This document shows positions 13,622 to 26,929 of a stretch of 45,767 nt of DNA, one piece after another; positions within the stretch are counted from its first letter, which is position 1, and the number at the start of each line of letters is the position of its first letter. A program made the translations under genes and the position numbers. The notes beneath the pieces are model-generated. The model saw only the letters and a list, made by a program, of their open reading frames with translations, had not been told where the DNA came from and did not search any database. This DNA is from Acephala macrosclerotiorum (taxonomy: Eukaryota; Ascomycota; Leotiomycetes; Helotiales; Mollisiaceae), in NCBI GenBank assembly GCA_014904845.1, contig MU119564.1, forward strand, positions 1-45,767, written 5' to 3'.

Positions 13622-13765
13622 TATTAATATTATTAAAAATACTTATTATTAATAATAAATTAAAAACGAAAATATAAAATAATTTTAATTTTAGCGAGAC
13701 GGCACTAGTCCGGATTAGGACTAGCATTGCACGTGACTACTAAATTAATATTGTATTTATATATA
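13622..13765 (+). repeat. Family A terminal repeat with an unmutated GC-rich island
   Basis: The right terminal repeat of copy 1. It starts with the family motif at 13,622 and stays alignable to the 20,269 copy up to the segment ATATTGTATTTA near 13,759. In its middle, 13,692-13,740 is a GC-rich island surrounded by nearly pure AT. The island has a perfect stem, CTAGTCC (13,705-13,711) with GGACTAG (13,718-13,724) around a 6-base loop, followed by GCACGTGACTAC, also kept in the 20,269 copy. Confidence 0.62.
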
Positions 13766-14621
13766 TAAAAAAAAAATTTAAATTATAATTTATAAAAATT
13801 TTACGTTGAATATATAAAATTTTTATATATTATTTTCGAGATTTTTTATATATTTACGAAATTTAAATATTAAAAAATAAAAGTTTATTATTAATAATTA
13901 AAAAAACGTTTTTTAATAAAAAAATTTTTATAAATTTTTATAAATAAAAATTATTAATTAATTAAATTAATAAATAATATTTAAAATATAATTATTTTTA
14001 TAATTATTTTTTATAAATACGAATTTGTTTAATATAATATAAAAATTCTTTTTTTTTTTAATATTAATTAAATATATATAATAATTTATAAAATATATTT
14101 ATTAAATTATTTATAAATTTAATAATAAAAAATATAATAAAAAGTTTTATAATATTTTTAATTATAAATTATTAATTTTTTATAATTATTATAATAAAAT
14201 TAAATTATTTTCGAATTAATATAATAAAATATTTTTTTTTAATTTTATAAAATATATAAATATATTTTATTTTAATAAATTTATAAAAAAAATTTCGATT
14301 TTATTATATTAATAATAATAATAAAAATTTATTTCGAGATTAAAAAAAATTATTAATTATATATATTTTTATAAAAAAAAATTTAATAAAAATTATTACG
14401 ATTAATTTAATTAATTATTAAACTATTAAACGAAATATAATTTACGAAATTAAATTATTAATATTTATTAAAAATATTTATATTAAATTATAATTAATAA
14501 TAAATATTATAATTCGATTATATAAAATATAATAATATAATTTAAATTTTTTTTTTTAAAATAAAAAAAACGAAATCGATTATATTTATAAAAAACGAAA
14601 AAAAAAAAACGCAATTAAAAA
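13766..14621. other. Spacer between family A copies, nothing recognised
   Basis: About 850 bases of AT-rich DNA between the right terminal repeat of copy 1 and the start of copy 2. No reading frame, hairpin or repeat match could be established by eye. It may be the rest of a longer terminal repeat or a remnant of another element. Confidence 0.5.
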
Positions 14622-17600
14622 TATTAATATTATTAAAAATATTTATTATTAATAATAAATTAAAAACGAAATAAATAAATAAATTAAATAATTCATTAAT
14701 TGATTATAAAATATAAATTTAATAAACGCGTAAAAATTGAAAAATATAATTTCAATTTTAGTATAAACAGTACTAATTTTAATTTGATTTAATATCGTAC
14801 GTAATTACTAATTAATATTGTATTTATATTAGTAGTTTTTTTTTTGTAATAAAAATTAATTCAATTTAATTATTTAAAAAAACGTTATTATTTTTTTTTT
14901 TTATTATAATTCGTTAATATATAAAATTTATTAATATTTTAATATAAAAATTATATAATTAAACTTTGAGAATAACGTTAATAAATTAACGTTATTTTCG
15001 AAGTTCGTCGAAAATTATAAACGTCGAAATTAGAAAAATTACTTTTTTTTTAATTTTAAAAATTAAACAATTATAAATTGCAAAATAATAATATAAAAAT
15101 TTTTATTTTTTTATTTTTTTTTAATAAGTATTTTTTTTAATTTTTTGTATTTTTTTTGATTTTTTTTTTTTTAATTTATTTTTTTATTCGTATTATAAAA
15201 TGATTTATATTTAAAAAAATTTTTAAAGTTTTATTATAATATTTATTAAATTATTTTATTTATTAATTTATTAAATTTTTTATAATTTTTTACGTTTATA
15301 CGATTAATAAAAAATTATAATATCGATTATAAAACGCTTTTTTTAATCGTTTTTAATTTGATTAAATATTCGTATAACGAATATAAATTTATATAAACGA
15401 TTATCGAGATTTTAAAGAAATCGAATTATTAAATAATTATATTAATAATAAATTTAATTATAATTATTATATTGATTTTTTTTATTATATTATATATTTT
15501 AAAAATTAAAACGTTTTTAGTAATATATTTGCTTTTATTAAAATTGTAATAAATAAATAAAATTTTAATTTCGAATTTTTTATTGTTTAATTAATATTTA
15601 TTTATTAAAATAATTTTATATTTAATTTAAAAATTAAAATTTTTATTATTTATAAATAAATTATTAATAAATAGAAAAAGTTTTATTATAAATAAATCGA
15701 ATACAATATATTTAAATTTTTAATTTATTATTTTAATTTTTTATTTAATATAATAATTTTTTTTTTCGTTAAATTTTAATATTAAATAAATTGAAAATTG
15801 TTTTAAATTAATAAATTATAATAATATAAATTTTTTTAATTTATTATTTTTAATATTTAATTTAATATTTTTGTTTTAATTTTTTTATTATAATTAAATT
15901 GTATTTTTAAATTGAATTAAAATGTATTTATTAAAAATTAATAATATTTTTAATATTAAAACTTTTTTAAATTTAATTAAAAATTTATTTTTATTAAATT
16001 TATTTTTTTCAAAAATAAATTTATTTTTTTTATTAATATAAACGTATTATTAATTTATATTTTAATAATTTTAATTAAAAAATAAAAATTGTATATCAAT
16101 ATAATTATAAATAATTTCTTTTATAATATTTATAATATATAATTTATTAATATATTTTTATATAAAAACTTTAAAATAATTATAATTATATTTAATAAAT
16201 ATAAATAATAAATTTTTTTGATAAATATATTAATATAAATTATTAAAAATTTATTATAAATTAAATATAAATTTAAATAATATTATTTAATTTCGAATTA
16301 AAAATTCGAATTTTAATATATTTATTAAAATCGTATTAAATAAAATTAAAAAAAGATTTTATAATCAAATTATCGATTTTTTTTTTAAAACGTTTTAAAT
16401 AATCGTTTAAAAATTATAATTATATTTTTTTTTTATAATTTTAATAATAATTTTATATTGTTTTTTTTATTTATTTATTATAAAAACTTTAAAAATTTTA
16501 ATTTTTTCAATAATAATAATAAAAAACTAATTATTAAAATTTTTATAATTTTTTTTGTCGTTTTTAATAAAATTATAATATTTATTTTATTTAGATTTTT
16601 TATTATATATATTTTTATTTTATAATTTTTTTAATTATTTTTAATTACGTTTTTTAATTAATTTTTAATTTAATTCGTTTAATTAAAAAAATAAAAAAAA
16701 ATTTTAATTAAAAAATAATAAAAAAATTTTTAATTATTAATTCGATTATAAATTTTTAATATTTTTTTTTTATATAATAAAATTTAATAATCGTTAAATA
16801 AAAATTAATCGATTTATAAAATCTATTAATTGTATATATTTTTTTATTAATTATTAATAATTTATATAATTTTTTTTATTTGCTTTTTTTATATTAAACG
16901 CGTACTTTAAATAAAATTAATAAATCTAATATATATTTCGTATTTAAATTGTTTTTTATTGTAAATATATTATTGATTTAACGGTAAATATATAAACGAC
17001 GTATTTTTTTAATAATTAATAACGATAATATATTGTTATTAATCATTTTAAAATAGACTTTAAAAATTAATAACGTAAATATAATATTATTCGATTTTAT
17101 TAAATCGTTAATAATTTTGATTACTATTTGAAAAATTATATTTCTATTAATTTGTTTTTCGATTAATTCGTCGTAAATAATTTCGTAAATTCAATATAAT
17201 AAAATATAATATTTTTTTATTTTTTTTATATTATTATAAGTTTTAATAAACATTTTTTTAATTTTAATTATTATTATTTTAACGTTTTATTAAAATTCTA
17301 TAAATGAATTTTTTTTTTCGATATTATAAACGATATAATTTAATAGTTTTTAATATATATCGATTTAATATATATATAATATATTTTATATTGTTTTTAT
17401 AAATATATTTTTTATAAATTTAATAATTTGAAATATTATAAACGAATTTATTATTTATAAAATTAGTTTTTATTTAAATATAAAATATCGATAATAATTA
17501 AATAATTAAATTTGTAATTATTTTATAAAATAAATTTGAATTTTTTATATAATTGTTTATATATTTAATAATAATAATAATATTTAATAAAATATTAAAT

Positions 17601-20470
17601 ATATTTAATATTTATATTATAATTAATTCGTTAAAATTTCTTTATAAAACGTTATATTAATAAATAATTAAAATACTTATATAATTAATATAATTTTATA
17701 TTAATAAAATAATTTTAAATTAAATTTTTTTTTAATTAATATAATAATATTTATAAATAATTTTATTTTTTTGAATTAAAATATTTTTTATATTATCGAG
17801 TTTTATATTTATAGTATTTATATTTTAAATATAAAATAAGAAAAATATATTTATAAAAATAATATAAAATATTAATTTAAATAATTTTTTATAATAAAAT
17901 AATATTTTTATTAAAACGAATTTTATAGATTTTAATTGTAAATATATTTAATTTAATACTAATTTTGAATTTTGATAATATTATAAATTGCGATTAATTA
18001 ATAATTAATATTTTAACGATTTTATTATTTAATATAATTTTTTAAAAGATTTTTAAAAAATATTAATTTTCGAAAATAAAAAATAAATATTAATTCGATT
18101 TAAATAATTTAAATTATAATAATAAAATATTAAATATATTTCTTTTTATAATAATATAACAAATAAATTGATTATTTAAAATAATTATTATTTACATATT
18201 ATTAATTTTTTTAAATTTAATAAAATAATTTTTATTTTCGTTTTTTATTTTTATATTTATTGATAATTAATTAATTTTTATTATTTGAATATTTTTTAAT
18301 AAATTTTTTATTTTTTTAATTTTAACGAAAAAACTTTAATAATAAATCGTTATAATATTTCGATTTATCGTATATTAAATTTATTATTAAAATTTTATAT
18401 ATATTTATTATCGTTTTTTTATTATATATTTTATAAATTAATATTTCGATTTATTATAAATATAATATTTTTTTTAATATAATTTTTATAATATTTATTT
18501 TAAAAGTTTTTTTCGATTTTAATATTTTTAATTTTATTTTCGATTACGTTTTCGTTTTCGTTTTTTATAAATACGATTAATTTAATTTTAATTAAATTCG
18601 TTTTTTTTTTTTTAATTTTAAAAAATAAAATTTAAATTATATTATTATATTTTACGTGATCGTATTATAATATTTATTATTAATCGTAATTTAATATAAA
18701 CGCTTTTAAAAATATTAATAAATTTATAAAAAATAAAATTATATTTTTTAATATTTTAATAAATATTAATAATTTGATTTTATAAACTATATTTCGTTTA
18801 ATATTTTAATAATAAATTTAATTAAATTTTTGAAAATTAATCGAAAAATATTTATAAATATTTCAATTTAATTTTTATTAAATTAATTGTAATAATTTTT
18901 ATTAAAATTATTTCTTTTTATAAAAATATATATAATTAACGATTTTTTTTAATTTTGAAATAAATTTTTATTATTATTATTAATATAATAAAATCGAAAT
19001 TCTTTTTTAAAAATTTATTAAAATAAAACGTATTTATACGTTTTATAAAATTAATAAAAAATGTTTTATTATATTAATTTTAAAATAATTCGATTTTATT
19101 ATAATAATTATAAAAAATTAATAGTTTATAATTAAAAATATCGTATAATTTTTTATTATATTTTTTATTATCAATATAAATTTTTATTAAATTTATAAAT
19201 AATTTAATAAAAATAATTTATAAATTATTATATTAATTTGATTACTATTAAAAAAATTACTAATAAATAAATTAAATATTTTATATTATATTAAATAAAT
19301 TCATATTTGTAAAAAAAATTGTAATAAAAAAAATATAAAAAGTAATTATAAAAATAATCGTATTCGTAATAAAAAAATTTATATTAATAATTAAAATCGT
19401 AAAAATAATTATATTTTAATTTTTTAATTAAATTTATTAATTTTATTAAAAAAGAATTTTCGTTGTTTTTTAATTAATTAATAATTTTTTTTATATTTAT
19501 TTATAGAATTTTTTTTATTAAAAAACTTTTTTTAAATTATTAATAATAATTTTTTTATTTTTCGATATTTAAATTTTATAAATACGTAAAAAGTTTTATA
19601 AACGACAAATAAATTTTTTATATATTAAATATAAAATCTTTTATAAATAATTTTTAAATTTTTTTTTTTTTATATATTTTAAAATAATAAAAAATATATT
19701 TATTTAATATTTTTTTATTAAAATTTTTTTCGTTTATAAAATTGAAAATTTTTTTTTTATTTATTTTTATTATAAAAAAATTTAATTTTAAATAAATTCG
19801 TTATTTTAAAAAATAATTATATAATAAATAATAAAAAAATTAAAAGTTTTAATTTGAGTTCGAATAAATATTATTATTAATATTTATATATTTTCGATTA
19901 AATAATAAATAAAAATATAAAACTTTTTTTAAAAATTTATTTTTAATATAAATTCGAATAAATTAATATAAATTTAAAATCGTTTTTATTTATTTTTATT
20001 TGTTTTTCGTAAACGTTATTATTTTGCATAATAAACGTAAATTTAAAAAATAAATATAAATTTAAAATCGTTTTCGTATTATTTTTTTTAAGTTTTTAAT
20101 AGTTTTAATATTTTTAACGCGTTTTTATAAAAAATTTTTTATAAATTTTTATTTTTTCGAAAATATATTAATTATTTTAAATATTTTCTTATAAAAAAAA
20201 AATTATTTAAAAAAAAAAAATTTTTATAAATTAATTATTTTATAATTAATTAAACAATTACTAATTAATATTAATATTATTAAAAATATTTATTATTAAT
20301 AATAAATTAAAAACGAAATAAATAAATTAAATAATTCATTAATTAATTATAAAATATAAATCTAATAAACGCGCAAAAGTCGAAAAATATAATTTTAACT
20401 CTAGCGCAAACGGCGCTAGTTCTAATTTGGCTTAGTGCCGCACGTGACTACTAAACTAATATTGTATTTA
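14622..20470 (+). mobile_element. Family A copy 2, the most complete copy
   Basis: Starts with TATTAATATTATTAAAAAT at 14,622 and ends with a second copy of the same terminal sequence at 20,269-20,470, in direct orientation. The element is thus about 5.65 kb plus the right terminal repeat. The two terminal repeats share the TTATTATTAATAATAAATTA and CGAAATAAATAAA stretches and the segment ending CGTGACTACTAA or its mutated version. No insertion interrupts it. The interior has no usable frame on either strand. Its layout is that of an LTR retrotransposon; the true LTR ends, primer site and class are not visible. Confidence 0.62.
20269..20470 (+). repeat. Family A terminal repeat with second unmutated island
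   Basis: Right terminal repeat of copy 2. The island 20,398-20,456 keeps C and G outside CpG. It can fold in two competing ways: CTAGCGC (20,401-20,407) with GCGCTAG (20,413-20,419), or GGCGCTAGTTC (20,412-20,422) with GGCTTAGTGCC (20,429-20,439, imperfect). CGCACGTGACTACTAA follows. The left terminal repeats at 742 and 14,622 carry the same island in mutated, AT-rich form. Confidence 0.62.
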
Positions 20471-20479
20471 CAAAAAATA

Positions 20480-23400
20480 AAATCGAAAAAATTATTGAAA
20501 TAAATATCGTAAAAATTTTAAATTTTAAAAAAAATTATATTAAAAAAAATATTATATTTATAATAAATCGAAATATTAATTTATAAAATATATAATAAAA
20601 ATTTAATAATAAATATATATAAAATTTCAATAATAAATTTAATATATAATAAATCGAAATATTATAATAATTTATTATTAAAAAATTTTTATTAAAATCG
20701 AAAAAATAAAAAATTTATTAAAAAATATTTAAATAATAAAAATTAATCAATTATTAATAAATATAAAAATTATTTTATCGAATTTAAAAAAATCGATAAT
20801 ACGTAAATAATAATTATTTTAAATAATTAATTTATTCGTTATATTATTATAAAAAAAATATATTTAATATTTTATTATTAAAATTTAAATTATTCGAATT
20901 AAATTAATATTTATTTATTTTTTTTAAAAAATTATATCGAATAATAAAATTGTTAAAATATTAATTATTAATTAATTGCAATTTATAATATTATAAAAAT
21001 TTAATATTAATATTTAATTAAATATTTTTATAATTGAAATTTATAAAATTCGTTTTAATAAAAATATTATTTTTTATATTATTTTTATAAATACGTTTTT
21101 TTTTTTTTATATTTAAAATATAAATATTATAAATATTAAATTCGAAAATTTTAAAAAAAATTTAATTTAAAAAAATAAAATTATTTATAAATATTATTAT
21201 ATTAATTAAAAAAAAATTTAATTTAAAATTATTTTATTAATATTAAATTATATTAATTATATAAATATTTTAATTATTTATCGATATAACGTTTTATAAA
21301 AAAATTTAACGAATTAATTATAATATAAATAATAAATATATTTAATATTTTATTAAATATTATTATTATTATTAAATATATAAATAATTATTTAAAAAAT
21401 ATAAATTTATTTTATAAAATAATTACGAATTTAATTATTCGATTATTGTCGACATTTTATATTTAAATAAAAAACTAATTTTATAAATAATAAACTCGTT
21501 TATAATATTTTAAATTATTAAATTTATAAAAAATATATTTACGAAAATAATATAAAATATATTACGTATATATTAAATTATATTGTTTATAATATTGAAA
21601 AAAAAAATTTATTTATAAAATTTTAATAAAACGTTAAAATAATAACAATTAAAATTTATAATAATATAAAAAAAATAAAAAAAATAAAATATTTTTCTCG
21701 TTTCGAAAAAAAAAATTCGTTTGTCGTTGATTTATAAACGAATTAATCAACGAACAAATTTTTTCTTTCGATATTCGATATATATTTTATTTTATAAATT
21801 TCGTAAAAACGTTTTTATAAAAAACTTTTAATTTAAACGTTTTATAAGTATTTAAAATTAATATAATTATTAAAAAATAATAATTTAAAATTTTATTAAA
21901 CAATAAAATCGATAAATTAATAAGTTTTTTAATATTTAAAATAAAAACGTATTATTTGCGAAATTTTATATTATTAAAATTTTTTTTTTGAAAATTCTCA
22001 TTTTTTATATTAAATTATTACAATTAATTCAATTTATTTAAATTATTTTTTTGAGTATATAATTTCAAAAAAAGACTTTTTAGAATTTTTTTTAAAAATT
22101 ACGTAATTATTTTAGTATTTAAATATTTTAATACTTTAAATATAAACGTATTTTTAATAAAACTTTATATTAAAATTTTTTTTTTTAAAATTTTCGTTTT
22201 ATATTTAATTATTATAATTGATTTAATTAATTTAAATTATTTTATTAAATATATAATTTCAAAGAAAAACTTTTTAAAAAAATTTTCGAGAATTGTATAA
22301 TTATAAAAATATTTAAAATAAAAAATACTTTTAATAAAATTTTATATTAAAAAAATATTATTTAAAATTTTCGTTTTTTATATTAAATTACTACGATTAA
22401 TTCTATTGATTATAAATACTTATTACGATTATATTTACTAGAAAAAAAAATTTTAAATTTTTTTTAAAAATTGTACAATTATAAAATTAATAAAAATAAA
22501 ATTTTAATATATTAATATTTTAATATTTAAAATAAAAACGTATTTAAATAATTTTATAATCGCGATTTTTATTAAATACAATTATATTCTATTGATTTAT
22601 ATAATAACGAATTAATAAAATCGTTTAAAATTTAAAATTTAACAATATTTAATTAAATTTCAATTTATTTATAAATTTTATATAATTTGTATTAATAAAT
22701 AATTTTTAATTGTAATCGTATATAAATCGAGATTTTAATATTTTCTATTAAATCGATTATATATTAATTCGAAATTATTATATAATTATTTTTATTATTA
22801 AATTAATTAAATCGTTAAATTTAAATATTTCGATTAAAAATTAATATTTTTCGTTTATAATTGAAATAATTCGTACTACGTAAATAATACGTAATTTAAA
22901 AAAAATTAATATTAATTTTTAAAACGAACGATTAATTATATTTTATTACGTTAAATTTATAAAATTATTTATAATAAATTAATCGAGAAATAAATTATTA
23001 AAAATATAATTTTATAAATAATAATTAAAATTATTAACAATTCGATAAAATCGAATAATATTATATTTATATTATTAATTATTAAAAGAAATATCGTTTA
23101 TATATTTAATATTAAATTAATAATACGTTTATAATAAAAAACAATTTAAATATAAAATTTATATTAATTTTATTTAAAATACGTATTTAATATAAAAAAA
23201 AAAAAAAAAAAATTATATAAATTATTAATAATTAATAAAAAAATATATACGATTAATATATTTTATAAATTAATTAATTTTCATTTAACGATTATTATAT
23301 TTTATTATATAAAAAAAAAATATTAATAATTAAAAAAATAATTAAAAAAAATTAAAAAAAAAATTATATTTTTAATCGAATAAAATAAATAAAAAATTAA

Positions 23401-25008
23401 TTAAAAAACGTAATTAAAAAAGTTTAAAAAAATTTTAATTTTATTAAATATATTAAAATTCGAATTTTTAATTTGAAATTAATAAACGAGATTAAAAAAA
23501 AATTATTAATATTTTTTATAAAAAATCGAAATTAATAATTTAAAAATATAATAACGAAAAAATAATTTTTTTATATAATTTTCAATAATTTAAAAAATTA
23601 ATTAACGATTAATTATTATTTTAATAATTTTTTTTAATATAATTTTTAAATAAAAAAATTAAAATATAATTTTATAATATTATTTAAATTTATATTTAAT
23701 TTATAATAATTTTTTAACGATTTATATTAATACGTTTATTAAAAAAAACTTATTATTTATAATTATTTTAAAATTTTTATATAATATTATAAAAATAAAA
23801 ATATATTAATAAATTACGTATTATAAATATTATAAAAAAAAACTATTTATAATTATATCCATATACGATTTTTATTTTTTAATTATAATTATTAAAAAGT
23901 TTTTCGACGTTATTAAAATATAAATCGATAATATATTTATATTAATAAAAAAAAATTTATTTTCGAAAAAAACGAATTTAATAATATTAAATTTTTAATT
24001 AAATTTAAAAAAGTTTTAATATTAAAAATATTTTTAATTTTTAATAAATACGTTTTAATTTAATTTAAAAATATAATTTAATTACAATAAAAAAATTAAA
24101 TTAATAAATATTAAATTATTAATTTTTTAAATTAAATATTAAAAATAATAAATTAAAAAAATTTATATTATTATTATTTATTAATTTGAAACAATATTTA
24201 ATTTATTTATTATTACTTAATATTAAAATTTAATTAAAAATAAAATTATTATATTAAATAAAAAATAAAATTAATAAATTAAAAATTTAAAACGAGAATT
24301 TAAATATATTATTTTAAATTTATTTACGATAAAAATTTTTATTTTTATCGATAATTTATTCGTAAATAATAAAAATTTTAATTTTTAAATTAAATATAAA
24401 ATTATTTTTACAAATAAATATTAATTAAACGATAAAAAATTCGAAATTAAATTTTTATTTATTTATTATAATTCTACGAAAAATAAATATATTATTAAAA
24501 ATATTTTAATTTTAAAAATATATAATATAATAAAAAAATCGATATAATAATTATTTAATAATTCGATTTTTTTAATATTTTAATTATTATATATATAAAT
24601 TTTTATTCGTTTTATAAATATTTAATTAAATTAAAAACGATTAAAAAAAATAAATTAAAAAAAAATTAATAAAAAAAATTAAAAAAAAATTTATTAAAAA
24701 AAAAAAAAAAAATTAAAATTATTATATTATTATTTTATAATTTATAATTGTTTAATTTTTGAAATTAAAAAAAAAAAAAATTTTAATTTTAATATTTATA
24801 ATTTTTAACGAATTTCGAAAATAACGTTAATTTATTAATATTATTTTTAAAATTTAATTATATAATTTTTATATTAAAATATTAATAAATTTTATATATT
24901 AACGAATTATAATAATAAAAAATCGTTTTTTAAATAATTAAATTAAATTAATTAACGAATTATTTAATTTATTTATTTATTTCGTTTTTAATTTATTATT
25001 AATAATAA
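20480..25008 (-). mobile_element. Family A copy 3, reverse orientation, interrupted by R2
   Basis: Reverse complement of the family A interior. For example, 21,040-21,150 corresponds to 17,790-17,930, and 24,790-24,920 to 14,905-15,020. Its 5' terminal repeat lies at the right end (to about 25,008) and lacks the outermost 20 or so bases and the GC-rich island. An R2 repeat splits it at about 21,690-22,935. Together with copy 2 it forms a large inverted arrangement around 20,470. Confidence 0.55.
21690..22935 (+). repeat. R2 repeat inside family A copy 3
   Basis: Starts with AAAATATTTTTCTCGTTTCG and an AT-rich version of the R2 hairpin head (TTCGTTTGTCG ... CGAACAAATT), contains about three 185-bp tandem units (21,960-22,510), and ends with AAATTAATATTAATTTTTAA near 22,920. 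The family A sequence resumes on the other side, so this is an insertion. No coding frame is visible. Confidence 0.6.
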
Positions 25009-25544
25009 TTAAAATTATATTTTTAATTATAAAATAATAAAATTTTTATTTAAAAAAAATTATATTATATTTATTATTTAATTAAAATATTATTAAAAAT
25101 TTATTTATTTTTATTTTTAATAAATATAATTTTATATATTTATTATATTATTTAAAAATATAATAATAATATTTTAATATTATTACGAATTTTAATTTTA
25201 AATTAAAAATTATATTAATAATTTATTTTAAAAATTTATAAAATTATTCAAAAAATTATAATATTTATTAATAATAATAAATATTATAAATAAATAAAAA
25301 ATAAAATTAATATTTAAATAAAAAAAATTTAATTTATAATATAATTTAAAATATATTAAATTTAATAATTATATATATTTTTATAAATTATTTTAAAAAA
25401 TTTATTAAAAATTAAATTAAATTATTTTTAATTATTTTTTAAATAATTATAAAAAATTTAAAATATTAAATAAAATATAATAATAATAAATTAAATATAA
25501 AATAAATCGAAATATTATTATTATTTATTATTATTTATTAAAAT

Positions 25545-26925
25545 ATTTTTCTCGTATTAAAAAAAAAAATTCGTTCGTCGATTCGCAAGCGAACTAATAA
25601 CGAACAAGTATTTTTTTATTTTTTTATTCGACGTATATTTTATTTCGTAAATTTCGCGAAAACGTTTTTACGAAAAATTATAAAATTTTAAATTTTATTA
25701 ATTTATTTTTATTTCAAATTTCAAATTAAAAACTTTTAATTTAAACGTTTTATAAATATTTAAAATTGATATAATTATTAAAATAATAATAATTTAAAAT
25801 TTTATCGAACGATAAAAATCGATAAATTAATAAGTTTTTTAATATTTAAAATAAAAATGTTTTTCTCGTTTCGAAAAAAAAAACTCGTTCGACGACTCGC
25901 AAGCGAGCCAATAGCGAACGAGCTTTTTCTTTCTTTACTCGACGCATATTTTGCTTCGCAAGCTTTGTAAAAACGTTTTTGCGAAAGATTACAAAGTTTT
26001 CAATTTTAGTAATTTATTTTTATTTCAAGTTTCAAATTAATAATTTTTAATTTGAACGTTTTATAAGTATTTAAAAATAAAATAATAATTTTAAATTTTA
26101 TCGAACGATAAAATCGATAAACTAATAAACTTATTAGTATTTTAAACAAAAATATATTTATTACGAAATTTTATATTATTAAAAAAATACTCTTTAAAAT
26201 TCTCGTTTTTTATATCGAATTATTACGATTAATTCAATCAATTTAAATTACTTTTTTTAATATATAATTTTAAAAAAAAACTTTTGAAAATTTTTTTTGA
26301 AAATTATACAATTATATAATTAAAATAAAAATATTGTATTATTTTAACGCTTTAAATAAAAACGCATAATTGAAATTTTATATTAAAATTTTTTTTTTTG
26401 AAATTTTCGTTTTTTATATTAAATTATTACGATCGATTTAATTAATTTAAATTATTTTATTTAATATATAATTCTAAAAAAAAAAATTTTAAAAATTTTT
26501 TTAAAAATTACGCAATTATAGAAATATTTAATATTTATAATAAAAACGTATTTAAAAATTTTACGTTTATAATTTTAATTAAATACGATTATATTTTATT
26601 AATTTATATAATAACGAATTAATAAAATTATTTGAAATTTGAAATATAAAAATATTTAATTGAATTTTAATTTATTTTTAAATTTTATTTAATTTCTATT
26701 AATAAATAACTTATAATTATAATCGTAACGTAAATTGAAATTTTAATATTTTTTATTAAATCGATTATATATTAATTCGAAATTATAAAATCGCGAAATT
26801 TTTTAATAAATTAATCAAATTATTATATTTAAATATCTCGATTAAATTTAAATAAAATCGCTTATTGTAAAAAGTATTAATATTACGTATATAAAAAAAA
26901 ATTAATATTAATTTTTAAATCGAAC
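25545..26925 (+). repeat. R2 repeat with duplicated head, least mutated hairpin
   Basis: The first 310 bp are present twice in tandem (25,545-25,854 and 25,855-26,150). The second head is the best preserved. Within it CTCGTTCG (25,884-25,891) pairs with CGAACGAG (25,915-25,922), and inside that loop CTCGC (25,896-25,900) pairs with GCGAG (25,903-25,907). Two or so 185-bp units follow (26,150-26,540), then the tail ending ATTAATATTAATTTTTAAAT near 26,913. Confidence 0.6.
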
Positions 26926-26929
26926 AAAT

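Larger units (their letters stand above)
742..13765 (+). mobile_element. Family A copy 1 (LTR-like repeat), split by nested insertions
   Basis: A forward copy of a roughly 5.5-kb repeat. It begins with the terminal motif TATTAATATTATTAAAAAT at 742 and can be followed base-for-base, with scattered differences, against copy 2 (14,622-20,470). Examples are 1,260-1,560 against 15,230-15,540, and 2,920-3,780 against 16,890-17,910. Its interior is broken at about 5,221 and resumes at about 12,835, and the gap is filled by an R2 repeat that itself contains a copia element. It ends with a second copy of the terminal motif at 13,622. Matching ends in direct orientation suggest an LTR retrotransposon, but mutation has erased any protein signal that would identify gypsy, copia or another class. 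Confidence 0.62.
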
